64,000 nt of DNA, from positions 1,054,001 through 1,118,000 of the forward strand of contig JANFAH010000017.1 in NCBI GenBank assembly GCA_024663395.1, in the 5' to 3' direction. A program made the translations under genes and the position numbers. The DNA is from Pisolithus tinctorius (taxonomy: Eukaryota; Basidiomycota; Agaricomycetes; Boletales; Pisolithaceae). The notes beneath the pieces are model-generated. The model did no database searches and was not told the DNA's origin. It saw only the letters and a list, made by a program, of their open reading frames with translations. Shown here piece by piece: positions 1-12,269 of the stretch. The first letter of the stretch is position 1; every line of letters begins with the position of its first letter.

Positions 1-377
1 TCTGATGGATGGAGTGCTGTAGAAACATGCAGGGTGCGAGGATCCTCTCCAAATTTGGAAGGAAGAATCATGGGGCTGAGCACTTTAAGCGAGCATGGGA
101 ATGGAGTCGATATCTTTGGAACTGGTGGAGATACGACGAAAACCAGAATGCCGTACACGGGCACTAAAAACCTTTAATGCGCGCTTAACTCGCTTCCTCT
201 TTTCTCTTTAGCACTGACGACTCATTCTTGTGCGAAGGACGACTGTTCACATCCAACAGTCTTTCTTCACATGAGGCCTTTAGTCTTCATCTGCATGCCT
301 GGGCATTGTGCACAACTCGTTGATGAGTTAGGCAGAGTCAGCTGTAACCATGTCCACAACACCTTTGGTGTGTGACA
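1..377 (+). repeat. Right terminal segment of a dispersed element (copy 1)
   Basis: This segment matches 61912-62289 over its whole length and in the same orientation. Both copies stop at the same point, in GTGTGACA here and GTGTAACA in the other, and the flanks then differ completely, so position 377 looks like a true element end. The other copy follows the tyrosine-recombinase gene of the DIRS-like element, so this is probably the tail of a second copy whose body lies left of the window. This copy keeps many CpG sites that are TpG or CpA in the other, so it is the less decayed one. No coding sequence is evident. Confidence 0.75.
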
Positions 378-1120
378 CCGCCCTCCTCCAATGTGTTCCT
401 GTGCTCCTCCGACCCTCCTGACACATCTCCACACCTCTCTGAGGTCCCCTGTCCATGTTCTGACCAACTCTGCTCAACTCCGCCCTAAGGTTGGTCATGT
501 GGGCTGTCAGACTTGCAGCCCTGCATTCTAGATAGGGTTCCACCCCTGTGTCGGTTTTCTCCATTCTTCTGCTCCTTTGGTATTTACCCTCTTTTCCTCG
601 TTGTAGTAGTTTCCTTGTCTCAGTTAAGGTCCCCATCGTCCCTACCCTCTATCCCTTGTGTCGGAAGGACTCTAACCCACTATACACTTATTGGTTTACA
701 TTCCATACTGCACTGCCCTTGACCTATATCGTATATAAGGCCACATAGTACTCTGATGTAATCAATACGAATATCGAATAAAGTCCCCACCTTCGACTCC
801 CTCTCAGTCCCCTCCAGAGTTTCATCTCCACTTCCTCTGAGTCCGCTCCACCTCTGAAATATGAGGGCTGAGCTCGCGCAAGGGGGCAGCGCACTAGCTG
901 AACCCAACGCCCTCTCATCCAACCTCCGACCTCTGACCTCTGGCCCTGACTCCGACCTCAGCCTCCAAAACTTCCCTTCATACCCCTCCGCTCACTGTTC
1001 GTCGAATATCTCGCCACCCAGTGGTCGGATTCGCTTCGGACTTTGACCACTGTACTCCGCAGCCCAACCCGCTCCAACTCCGCCCTAAGAAGGAGCCAGG
1101 GGTGTTGTCCGACTTTGACA
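378..1120 (+). mobile_element. LTR-like sequence, probably one or two overlapping solo LTRs
   Basis: This is non-coding, CT-rich sequence. A TATA-like box (TATATAAGG near 733), the motif ACGAATATC (near 766) and the motif GAGGGCTGAG (near 862) all recur in the solo LTR at 60221-60954. A near repeat of CAACTCCGCCCTAAG at 474 and 1078 suggests a partial second copy. The right edge ends TTTGACA at 1120, directly before transposase coding sequence. The left edge is cut by the repeat that ends at 377, so no target-site duplication can be tested. Confidence 0.5.
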
Positions 1121-3471
1121 GCAGTGACAAGACCACTGTTTCTGTTGCAACTGGGCAAATGGATTACTACCCACTCTATCTTTCCATTGGAAATGTGTGC
1201 AACACTGCTTGTCATGCACACTGCGATGCAGTAGTGCTCATTGGATTTCTTGCAATGCCAAAGAATAAGCACTTCAAATTCTATTACTTTGTACCACTGC
1301 TGATAGCCCGATATCGACTAGGGAGCATGCTAATACACAAGTGTTCCGTAAATTCAAGAAGCAGCTCTTTCATTCATCGCTGGCACATGTTCTTTGGTCA
1401 CTTGGTCCTGCAATGACAGCTCCAGAAACAGTACTATTCAGCGATCAGTACTACTGACGTGTCATCTATGCGCTCGCAGCTTACATAGCTGACTATGAAG
1501 AGCAGGTCCTCTTGTCATGCATTGTGCATAAATGGTGTCCAAAATGTCTCGCACATCAGGAGAATCTTGACAAAGATGCACTCTGGCATCACCACAAGCA
1601 CACTGAATTGATCATCAGGGAGTTGGGCCCTCTGACACTTTGGGATGAGTATGGCATTGATGGAGATATAGTGGTATGTACAATATACTGCTTTCTTTTT
1701 TCATGACTGATCGAGGACAGCCATTTACAAGCAGGTTTCCATGTGCACACATCCAGAGAATGCTTTCGCTGGACATTCTCCATCAACTCATCAAGGGTGG
1801 ATTCAAAGATGATCTGGTTGACTGGGTGGAAAGGTATCTCACACATACTCATGGAAGGAGTGCTGCAGAAAAAATACTGGATGATATTGATCGAAGGTGT
1901 GTTGCCTGACCTCTGTCATTGTGCACTGACTGACCTCATTGAATTCCAGGATTGCAGCTATTGCCCCATTCACTGGGCTGTGACATTTCCCTCAAGGCCG
2001 ACACTTTAAACAATGGACTGGTGATGACTCCAAAGGCCTCATGAAGGTTCTTTGATCCTTTTTAAATGCCATATGACAATTGACCAGTCCTCTACAGGTA
2101 TATATTGCAGCCATTGAAGGCTATGTCCCACAGGATGTCATCCGCACGTTTCATGCCTTTCTTGAGTTTTGTTACCTCATCTGCCAAAATGTTATCACTG
2201 AACCAACTCTTGCTGCGATCAAGGATGCACTCGCATGCTTCCACTCGTATCGTGAAGTCTTCTGGAATGCTCAAGTAGTCACTACATTTTCATTACCCCA
2301 GCAACATGCTATGAAGCATTATCCCTATCTTATATGCCAGTTCAGTGCACCAAATGGGCTCTGTTCATCGATTACCGAGTCCAAACATATCAAAGCAGTC
2401 AAGTGGCCTTATCAGTGTACTAACCGCTTTCAGGCTCTCGGACAGATGCTTGTGATCAACCAGAGACTTGACAAATTTGCTGCGGCACATGCAGACTTTG
2501 AAAAGCATGGCATGTTGAGAGGGACTTGCCTGTCACATGTGCTTGTGACTCTAGGTGCAAGCATTCTTAGACGTTGTTCTCAACACCAACTGTATTCTAG
2601 AACAATATACTAATGAAACTAGTAATGAGACTGACCACAATGTGTCAAACAATCAGGACTGCGAAGACGGTGCTGATGAATCCACAGCAAGTTTCGAAGA
2701 AGACCCAGGTGATACGGACAACTCTCCTGTGTCAGTTGAGGCCCATGTATCGTTGGCCCAGACCTACCATATGCCTTTGCTCATAGCTTCATGTGTATGA
2801 ATTCTAATCGGTTAATCATAGAACAGATGTGTGCGAGGAATACGAGGGACCTAGCAACTGAACTCAACATACCCCAGCTCCTTGATATCTTGTGCTGCTT
2901 CCTTCAATTGCAGCTTCAGCAAGACAACTGTGATCTGGAAGATGTCCCCTTGGACAAATGTCCCTTTTATGATGGATGTATCCGTGTCTACAACTCTGCA
3001 TCCTTGCCATTCTATGTGCCCAGTGACATGAGTGGCCTCCACAGCATGTGTTGCGAACACATATGTTGTTCCCCTATGTGGAGGAACGAAGGCCCCCATT
3101 ATGACTGTGTTTTCATTGTGACTAATCCTCATGTGGAGGGCATGCTTGGGCTGGATGTCGCTCGCATCCTGTGTTTTTTTTCTTTTAAGTACCTAGACAC
3201 AGAGTATCCTTGTGCGATCATGCATTGGTTTGACCGTATAGGAGATGGCCCAGATACCTGCACAGGAATGTGGATAGTTCATGCATGCAATGCCCAAGAC
3301 ATTGCTATCATCCACATCGATACTATCTATCATGCAGCTCATCTCATTCCTGTATATGTGAACCACCAAATCAACCCAGCGAGTGTCAAGCCTAATGAAT
3401 CATATGACAAGTTTCTCTATTACTATGTGAATAAATTTGCTGACCATCATGCATTTGAAATTGCATCCTAA
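1121..3471 (+). pseudogene. Plavaka-type (CACTA-related) transposase, 5' truncated and decayed
   Basis: A broken DDE-type transposase of the basidiomycete Plavaka family. The conserved core starts abruptly at SSDKTTVSVATGQ (1121), so the N-terminus was lost to the LTR insertion upstream. Recognisable blocks follow: LWDEYGI, DILHQLIKGGFKD, NGLCSSITESKHIKAVK near 2350-2400, and the C-terminal CAIMHWFDRIGD and YYVNKFADHHAFEIAS near 3212-3471. Introns of GT-AG type fit at 1674-1720, 1897-1949 and 2047-2097. An in-frame TGA at 1981 falls where relatives have arginine, a CGA to TGA change. Reading is also broken between about 2560 and 2800. Family assignment rests on recalled sequence blocks. Confidence 0.7.
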
Positions 3472-4153
3472 CTGCAAGTTATGGTGCATGAAGTTGTTGG
3501 ACTCACCTCACTCTCATTTCCTCATATGGTGTTCATTTCCTGTCCCCCAACATTTCATTGCTCACCTTCTTGTACAGAATACCACCCAATCCCTATTCCA
3601 CAACCATTTGTCAGTGTCAGTGTTTTTTTATTTGTATACCTAATGTGACTCTGTGAATAGCCATGAGACACATGACGAGAACATGGAAATATGCAAAGAT
3701 CAAGCAGTCACACAGGGTGGCAAGACTCAGCACCAGAGGTGGAGGCTCAGTCAGGTTGAATGGTACATGATATCGTCCATTAACATGCACGACAAAAATG
3801 AATAAATGATGGACTGTGAAGAATTCAGCGATGGAGGGCATAGAGTCAGAAACAGCAGCGATGGACCTGGCATGACTCACGCTGCCATTGAAGGCTTATC
3901 TGTCTGCAAGGTGACTGATGGTGTTTGCCATACATGAACTGGAGACCTAGAGTCGCAAATTGAAACAGAAGTACTGCCCTCACCCCTGCCATTCACATTT
4001 CTCCCTTCTTGCATGGTTACTCAATTTATTGTATTGTTTTTTCTTTCTTTGTTTGTCTGGCTATTCCAAGTCAGTATATGGTACCTGCAACGTCTCGTAG
4101 GCAATTTGTTTTAACATTCAATCACATAGTAATGACTACCCCACAAACATAGA
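3472..4153. other. Non-coding stretch after the Plavaka relic
   Basis: I see no conserved protein, RNA or repeat here beyond low-complexity T-rich tracts. It may include the 3' end of the Plavaka element, but I could not find a convincing CACTA-type terminus. Confidence 0.4.
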
Positions 4154-4437
4154 ACCATTGCCATTGTCGTCTCTGCTCCTGTCTCCCCTTCAAACCGATG
4201 CCATTCCTGCCATGGACTCTGTGTTTCTTGAGCACCCCCACAACCCCACCATTGCTGCTGTCGTCTCCACTCCCATCTCCCCTTCAAGCCAACGTGTTTC
4301 TCTCCATGGACTGCATGTTGCTCAAGCACCCCCACAACCCCACCATTACTGCTGTCATCTCCGCTCCCTTTTCCTTTTGAAGCCGATGTTCTTCTCATCA
4401 TGGATTCTGCATTGCTCGAGCACCCCCACAGCCCTCG
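4154..4437. repeat. Minisatellite, three copies of about 95 bp
   Basis: Units begin CCATT at about 4154, 4249 and 4343. Each contains a CACCCCCACA core near its end and a CATGGACT or CATGGATT block in the middle. Copies differ by scattered substitutions. The unit length is not a multiple of three, so the ORFs over it are unlikely to be real. Confidence 0.8.
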
Positions 4438-4590
4438 TTTACTGCGAGAATAATGGCCCCGAAACCACTTGAAAGGAGGGAGGACTGGCTGGAAGCATCT
4501 TTGCATACCTTTATGTAACACCATGAATTATATTCTCAAACATGACTTGTGTGACTTGTGTACTTTTTATTGAAGGATGCTGTAGGTATC

Positions 4591-4710
4591 CTCAGTAGTG
4601 CAACAAGCTACTGATGTATTAGACCAACCTGTAGGTATCTACAGGATATCAGTAAGTATAATACTGGTAGTGAAAGTGAGCTTAGCCTCAGTAGTGCAAC
4701 AAGCTACTGA
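4591..4710. repeat. Short direct repeat, about 24 bp, 96 bp apart
   Basis: CTCAGTAGTGCAACAAGC followed by TACTGA occurs at 4591-4613 and again at 4687-4710. The sequence between is AT-rich with no gene. The rest of 4438-5130 shows nothing I can name. Confidence 0.55.
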
Positions 4711-5134
4711 GGGAACAGTGAATAAACTACTGTAAAATGTGCGCTCTAAGGTGATTATGTAAGCACCCAAACATCGCACCAAAGTGAGCAGAACACAGGG
4801 GAGAATATATCTCCAACACTTTTCTCACTTTTTTGAACACTTTGAGCTATTTACATTGTTCAAATCATCCAGCAAGTCTCAAAAGTCTCAAAGAAGTCCA
4901 AAATAGTGTGAATAGAACTTTGTTAATTTCCTGATGAGATTCACTAAGTACTCATTTGTTTTGTTGATCCTGTTCATCCCATTCATCTACACGGCAATGC
5001 AAGTCGGATGGCCAAAGGTTGAACCCACCCCTTTTAACTGTGATTTCAAAGTCAGATAAATATGAATCAAATGCTCTCATAGCTACTGGATTGCCATGAC
5101 TGGCACGAGCGTAATACTAGAACTTGTATTTAGT

Positions 5135-5560
5135 GTGATAGGCGTAACTTGATAGCACAAGCTGATAGATGTCCGATGAAGAAAATCAAGTTCATCCTGG
5201 GTTTGAATCCTAGGCAACCCAGGTACGGCCTCCCAGATGGAGTATTCTAATACTGATAGCAACCTACATACATCGTGCCATCTCACACAGATAGTGTGTA
5301 CATCCCATCCACTGTTCAACTCAGAGATCAAACCTGCATTGTCTGGATTTCATCCAGCAATCATCTGCACATCACCCAGGCTGCATCCAGCGAGGAGGCC
5401 GCCAAACATCCTTGTGTGTATCAGTGGTGTGTATGTACATCTAATCTACTTTTTGACTTGGAGATTGAACCCGCATTATCTGACATTCATCCAGCAGTCA
5501 GCCAGACATCATCCACAGTATATCCTGCAAGACAGCTGACAAACATCAGTGCATACACCT
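5135..5560 (+). repeat. Possible tRNA-derived SINE with a two-copy tandem tail
   Basis: A region near 5150 reads TAGCACAAGCTGATAG, close to an RNA polymerase III A box. About 45 nt downstream is GGGTTTGAATCC, close to a B box. The acceptor stem does not pair, so it is not a working tRNA. Downstream, two diverged copies of a unit of about 140 bp follow (about 5280-5415 and 5420-5555), each with a GAGATYRAACCYGCATT core. The remainder to 5950 is non-coding. Confidence 0.3.
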
Positions 5561-5959
5561 GTTGGGCTTTGGCACCAGGATCTGTGTACCGTAGATTGGG
5601 TAAGCATCGCTTATCACGATTACTACATCTCTGGGCCCACAACAACTTGACAGGCCCCTCCTGATCACAACATTATTGGCACCTACCTACACTTAAGTGT
5701 GTATACAATTACCGCTGATTGTCAATTACTTGTGCTTAATACATTCAGTCACAGCCATACTGCCTACCCCACAGTAACCATTGACATTCATTGTGGGACA
5801 GTAAGCAAGCTTATCTATTGTAGATCTGACTCTCAGGTCATCAGCAGTCACTTGATCTCAAGTGTTCCAGGGGAAGTATTATTGATGGTTGAACACTCAT
5901 TTCCTAGTGCTGAGACAGCAGAATGTAGGTCATCAGTGTCCCCTGTATTTTTGTGCTGA

Positions 5960-8900
5960 ATTCTTTTCAAAGGGTGGAGGCCAGTTGGAAAAAATGGATG
6001 GACATGCTTGGCATGCCGGGACAACAAAGTCCACTCAAGAGACCATGCAAGGAGGCATGAAAAAACACAGACACATTTGAGCTCTGTTCAGTATCATTGT
6101 TCTAAGCACCAGGGAGCTTTTGATGCAGGGGGCTGTGTACCAGGTGATGGTGAAAAGTTCCCCAGTACCCATGATCAATCCATGCATGGTATTGGCCTTA
6201 TTCTTGAGGAGATATCTGTCCCTAATGTGGAGGATGGCTTTGGGGAATACATTGGTGCAGACTTTGGTGAGGGGGGGGGTTCAGTTTCAGGAGTCTCTTC
6301 TTGAGAAGAGCCATGCCCAAATTGCAGCAGCTCTTTCTAGCTTACTTGATGAGGATAAATTGTCAGATGAAGAGGGACCAGGGGAGCAAGATGGGGAGAC
6401 ACTGGATAGTGAATCAGAGGTGAATATGTTTATGGGGACTGAAAATGGTATGGGTTACTACTGCTAATGTCAAATTTGTGATTTTTGACCTGAATTTTAG
6501 AAGGGGATACTGGAATGAAATCTGATGGATGGATGACTACTTCTGAGGGAAATGAGTGGTTTCCATGGCCAAATAAATTGGTATGCAGCTATTAACAGAG
6601 AGGACTGACATTCACTAATAATACTCCAGTCTTGTACAATAGATATCTTGATGCACATCCCTTGCTCTGTCTTCTCACAGCGTCAACTTGATCTCTTGAT
6701 GTGGCTACTACACATCAATGGCATTCAAGATGTACCATCTGTTAGAACAATGAAGACTCTTGAAGATGGCCTTCAAAAAATCTGTGGTATTGAAACTTTG
6801 CCTTTCACTGGTGCTTTTGGGCACCAATATTATATGAATTCATTTTCAGACATTATCAGGCAGGTTGGTGGTTCATTGCCATAACTGACAAATACTGATT
6901 ATGCTAATATAGGAGATGGCTAACCCACATATTCGACCACAACTTCACTTCTACCCAGAAGACTCAGGGGGACAGTTGAATGAGGCATACCAGGCCAGAA
7001 GGTGGTTAAAAGAAATGGATCCAACACAGCTGACTCCTATGATTCGCCTTCATGGTCAAGATTTTTTCATATTTGAGCCAGCCCTTTTGTCAAATGGGCA
7101 GGTTTGCATGCCTATAAGGTGGTTTAAATGTGGAGGGCTTTTTTTTGCCAAGGCATGGTCTCTTCATGCTGTTGTTAATGACACAGGAAGTGGTTGGATA
7201 GTTGAGGGGCACACAGAGATTGAAATCTCAGAAAGAAACTTACTGGTATCATTCAAGAATTGGAATATCAGTCAATCAACATCTGTTCTCCCTCCTGCAC
7301 ACAATATCTTAGGTATGTTTCTTTTACTACTACATTTGTCCTACTCAAAACAACTAGGAAGTGAAAATAGTCATCAGGCTGGACTGTTGTTGGAACCATG
7401 GACACTCACAAACCCACATGAGGGAAATCATTGGCATGTGCTTGCAAATGGAGCTTATGTCTATGGTTTTCCAATCTGGCTTTACTGTGATGATACTTCA
7501 GGGAATGTATCAAAACGTTGGAACAAGCACCATTCATTCCTGTTCACACCAGCTGGCTTGCCACATGCTGCAGTGCATCAGGAATACAATGTTCACTTCC
7601 TATGCACATCTAATGTTGCACCACCCCTTGAAATGTTGGATGGTTTTGTAAATCAGCTTGAGTAAGTTTATGTTATTTTTGGTATTCACTCTGATTTATA
7701 CATATTTTCTAGGGCTGCTCAAGAGACAGGTGTATGGGCATGGGATTGTGTACACAAGGGGCAAGTGTTAATGATTCCCTCTGTCTTAGCCCTGTTGGGG
7801 GACAATCCAATGCAAAGTGAGCTTGCCTGTCATGTAGGGTTGAGGGGAAAATACTTCTGTCGTGTTTGCAATGTCAAAGGCCATGACACTCAAGACTTGG
7901 ACACAAATGCTAATGATGAAACACTGGAGCAAAGTGATGGAGGACAGAGTGATGGTCAGAGGTCAGTCAGGAGTGCAGGGGGGGAGTCAGTTAGTGGTAG
8001 AAAGAAGGGAAAAGGGAAAGAGACAATGAGTGGTATGGTTTCTCGAATTAAGCGATTTCTGAAGGTATGGGCACATATGACTGTCTAGGCAACTACTTAA
8101 AATTTTAACCAAGATTGGTGAACCTCACCAGCGAGAGCAGTCAATAATTGAACTCAAATCAATGTTTACAATGGCAGCTACCATAGGGAATCAAACCAAA
8201 ATCAAGGAGAAGATGACATCAACTGGATTGAAAGACACATATCTTGAATACTTTATCAATGGGATGGCAGCATCATGTAAGAGGCAACAGGGAAGCAGTT
8301 CAAAGCAGGAGGCACTGGATGTGTTCATCAAGGGACTTCCTGAGAATGTGTATAGCCCAGTGTGGCGCATCAAAGGTGAATGGCTTCACATGTGACACAA
8401 AGAAAAAAATCCTCACAACCCCATAGGACTTAATCCTCATGCAGACACTCCTGTGGAGGTGCTGCACACTGTTCTTTTAGGATTTGTCAAGTATTTCTGG
8501 AGAGATGTGGTGAACATCAGGGTTGGCAAGAACAAAATAAAGTGTGAACTTCTTGAAGCTCGCCTGTCTTCATTTGATACAACAGGGCTAGGGATACCAC
8601 CCCTGTCTGGTCACACCCTTGTCCAGTATGCTGGATCATTGGTGGGCTGTGACTTTCGTGCAATAGCACAGGCTGCACCATTTGTTCTCCATGGTCTTGT
8701 TCCACAAGAATGCTATGAGGCCTGGGTAGCATTATCAAAAATGATCCCCCTCATTTGGAAACCAGAAATTGAAGATGTTGATGCTCACCTGGTAAGTGAA
8801 TAGAACTTCCCCTTTTGTTTAAGACTTATTTCATGTGCCAGACACAACTTGAAATTGCAATTCAAGAATTTCTTGCTCGCACTGCATGCTGGACACCTTG

Positions 8901-10053
8901 CTGGTTCAACAAACCCAAATTTCATATATTGCTCCACCTTCCAGAGCATATCCATCGTTTTGGTCCTGCTGCCTTGTTTGCCACTGAAGGATTTGAGTCA
9001 TTCAATGCAGTCATCCATGCCAAAAGTGTTCACTCAAACTGACAATCTCCATCACATGACATTGCAAAGGCATTTGCTCATGGAAACTGCATTTGTCACA
9101 TTCTCAGTGGTGCTCCATTACACATCCATGCAAATCACCCCAACCTTGGAGTTCAAATAAAGAAGCTGATTGAGAAGCCACCTCTGGATGCCCTGAATGC
9201 TGGAGATGCTGGAGTTTGGTGGCCTGCAGGCACAGCCCTGCTGACACTTGTTAGTAAACCCAATATTGTCACAGATTATCTGGGTATGGATAGCTCCTCT
9301 CTGTCAAAGCCAGGATCTTGTGTAAAGGACAACCTGCCCTGGCATCCATACCATGAAACCAGGACTGGCCAACAATTCCCCACAGCTCTCTCTTCCCTTT
9401 CCCAGGAAATACTGCATGACAATAATTTTCATACATGCAGGTCTATGATCTTGATGAATGGGGACAGATGCATTCCAGGCCAATGGGTTCTCATTCACCA
9501 ACAGAATGGTCAGCAACCTCTGGTTGCACAGGTGAAGGAGATTATTCAAAGGCAAGGGTCAACTGCAGAGATGACATCTTCCCCAGATGCCATTTTTCTT
9601 CAGCTAGGAAAAATACAGGGGTCCACCAGACCTTATCAGATGCCATTGGTGCAGTATGATGATACCAATACACTTCTCCCCATTGAGGTAAGTTTACTAC
9701 ATTTATCCATTCATGATACTTAGTTCAAGTAGCAGTTACTGTGCTCAGTCAACCTTCAGCATTGTTGTGATATCCACAATTGTGCTGCAGCTCACCAGGG
9801 AACATCCAATACCTCCCCCAGTATTGTTCACAAGGGAAACCCAAATGATTTTGTGCTAAACACTGCAAAAATGCATGATGCCAAGCACATTCTGCCCCTA
9901 GTTTGTGAGCCCCTAACTCCACTCAGCACAGATCATGCAATTATGGAGGGTTGTGCTTGTGAGATAGACAATAAAAAATCTACACAATACCCAAACAATA
10001 TCCCCCAACCTTGGGCGAGCTCATCAGGGCATTCCATTAGGCTGATTAAATAG
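5960..10053 (+). pseudogene. Second CACTA-like transposase gene, multi-exon and decayed
   Basis: This belongs to a large Agaricomycete transposase-like family (Plavaka/tnp2-related by my recollection). The N-terminus has a zinc finger (TCLACRDNKV, then DHARRHEKTQTH) at about 5998-6080. A central part runs from 6916 to about 8090 with FYPEDSGG, WHVLANGAYVYG and [19 protein letters not shown], including a CRVC knuckle. Later blocks include TPVEVLHTVLLGFVKYFWRD (8445), WFNKPKFHILLHLPEH (8910) and FATEGFESFNAV (8980). The C-terminus carries a Cys-rich CSVNLQHCCDIHNC block (about 9750) and ends at 10053. A clear GT-AG intron lies at 8790-8840. TGA at 9040 interrupts where arginine is expected. CpG is nearly absent. 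Confidence 0.6.
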
Positions 10054-10394
10054 TAGATGCTACCATTATGCTCCAAGTCTAATAGATGTGTTGTTTGTAT
10101 TACTGGTCATGTGTTCCTTAGTCAGCATATCACTGTGAGTTGCACTGTGATACACCTTTGCGAAACCAGTGCAGGGGCCTCATTCTTGGACGTGGTGTGC
10201 AAACCATCATGTCTTGTTACGCCTGTGTACAGCCTTTTGATGATCCTACCAGTCCATGTTGGAAACATGTGGATGAACATGTGGACGCTTATCTCGGTTC
10301 CAATGTGCATAAAAACTCGCTCAGCTGCCCTCCATGGTTCCCCCAGTCCATCAACTCACTCCACTCATTTCTACTACTGTACCCAAGACCCTCA

Positions 10395-11618
10395 ATGTCT
10401 TTCAATTTTTCTAATATTGGGAACTCTCCATCTACTCAGTCTAGTAGTCATTCGTTTGCTACTCCATCCACCACCCCATTCACCCATACCCTGTCCACCA
10501 CTCCACACTTCCCCCCTGCTCAAAACAACCCCAATATCAATCCCGCCCTTCTGGATGAAGATGTCGTCCCAGCTCGCTTTATTGATGCCCTTGCCAATCA
10601 GTTTAGTTTTGGTGATTCCGAGCAGGACCTACAGCATAACCTCCATGGCTTTGCAAAGGCAGGTAACTCTTTGTGACAGAATCGTAATACTAATACATTG
10701 GCAGATGGGGCGTGGCCTCCAGAAAGCAGATATTGCTACACGTTCATACTGACTTGCAGCCATTTTCAGCTTAATCAAGGAAAACCGGGCAATGACCAAT
10801 GCGCACCGCAACACACAACAACTTCTCGCAGACCTGCAAATTCGACTCAAAAACACATTTACACTATCACATGAACAGAAGGTTAGTTTATTTAGCACAC
10901 AAATTCAGCCATTCATCCGTTTCTTTCTTGTAGGCTAATGTCCATATTGTTGCTGGAGACATAATTTTTGAGGCTAGCCGGATCACATTTATGACGATCC
11001 ACTTCGATGTTGAGGTTCGCAGCCATATATACTGATTCTAAGTCACTCTAATTCCACCAGTCAAAGGTCCAGCAATCCCAAAAAGAATTATGGTTCACAA
11101 ATATCTATGGCAACCCAGCACGAGAGAAAATCCTAATGGCATATATCAAGCGGCAATGCTCAAGTGTTCGTAATTCATTCCGAGAGCTGGTATGTCTCAT
11201 TTTCTGTTTCCAACTCCATCCTGATTGATTCATTTGTCATAGCTGCGAGATAGTGTCATTGGAGACGGAACATGCACACTCTCTGACTTTGTGTTTGAAA
11301 GTGCGCAGCGGTACAAAATTGGTGGCCCTACTTCGGGCCTCACGCCAGCATGCACTGCTCGACTTGCTATACTTGTAAGTGGTACATACCAATTACAATT
11401 TTTGTATTAATTTTGTGTGTAGCACCATTTTGCTTATGAAAATCCTGAGCTCCTTGACCGTGAGGAAGATGTTGAAGATGATTCACCACCAATGGAAGAT
11501 GACCCAGGCTCATGGCACCACTCTGCCCAAGAGCCTCAAAGGAAAAAGCGAAAGTGTGGTGGCCGTGTCCCCAGGGGAGAGGATTTCTGGTCACAAGTGG
11601 AAAAATGGTTTGATGCAC
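10395..11618 (+). pseudogene. Unrecognised Agaricomycete-type gene, 5' part, split by gypsy-C
   Basis: I do not know the function; the exon blocks resemble an uncharacterised Agaricomycete family. The start is placed at ATG 10395 (MSFNFSNIGNSP). Exons fit at 10395-10662, 10705-10881, 10934-11014, 11061-11189, 11243-11374 and 11423-11618, all with GT-AG introns. The middle has a charged segment (KENRAMTNAHRNTQQLL) and the block CSSVRNSFREL. The last exon has an acidic stretch followed by a basic KKRKCGGRVPRGEDFW motif. A TGA at 10750 stands in otherwise continuous coding sequence, consistent with CGA to TGA. The gene continues at 19159 on the far side of gypsy-C. Confidence 0.5.
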
Positions 11619-12132
11619 TGTCAAGTACGGGGTTTCCAGGTTGAGACTGGACCGGAGACCAAAGTGGGCGCGAGGCCGAGGGATCGGAGTCAGGGGTAAA
11701 GACGAAGGTACAGATGAGTGGACTGGTTGGACTTAGTGACTGAAGGTACAGTGCTATTCCCTTGCGTGGATCTCAGTCCGAGTCCGAGGCCAAAGCGGGG
11801 TTATCAGGGTTAACTTAGTTGATTTCAGACTGAGGTCTACAGGCCAAGTATCTACGAGTTTATATACTAGAAACAACTATAGTACGGAGACCGGTAATGC
11901 CGGTCTCGCAAGGATTGCTAAGACGATTGGTAAGACAAGGATTACTAACATATGGCTAAGGTAGCAGAGACCGGGATAGGTGGACCGGGGACAGGACTTA
12001 ACCAAAATGACAGACACTGCAAAGCAGTGTCTACCGCACTAGGACATCTGGGGATAGCGAACAGGCAAGGCCGATGCCGGACTAAGTGAGTGTGAGGCCG
12101 AGTCCGGCTGGGGTCGAGACATGGCTATGACA
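11619..12132 (-). repeat. Gypsy-C 3' LTR (minus-strand orientation)
   Basis: 514 bp, TG...CA. It contains TATATAAACTCG on the minus strand (about 11850-11866), a plausible TATA box for the element transcript, and the TCAGTCTGAAATCAAC block shared with the gypsy-D LTRs. Confidence 0.9.
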
Positions 12133-12150
12133 GTATCCCCCTCTTAGGGG
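12133..12150 (-). promoter_or_regulatory. Gypsy-C polypurine tract
   Basis: On the minus strand, AAGAGGGGGATAC lies directly before the 3' LTR, where plus-strand DNA synthesis is primed. Gypsy-D has the matching tract AAGGGGGGGGATAC at 33511-33525. Confidence 0.75.
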
Positions 12151-12269
12151 TCGAACCCATGAGACCCCTGTGAGAGTGGTGGGCTGAGTCCGAAAGTTGG
12201 CTGAGTTCGAAAAATTGATACTTGTGGCTCGCTAAGCCCTTTGCATCTTTCATTCTCATCCTCTTCATT

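Noticed and set aside
4158..4524. ORFs of 100-140 codons over 4158-4524 on both strands
   Set aside because: They translate a 95-bp minisatellite whose period is not a multiple of three.
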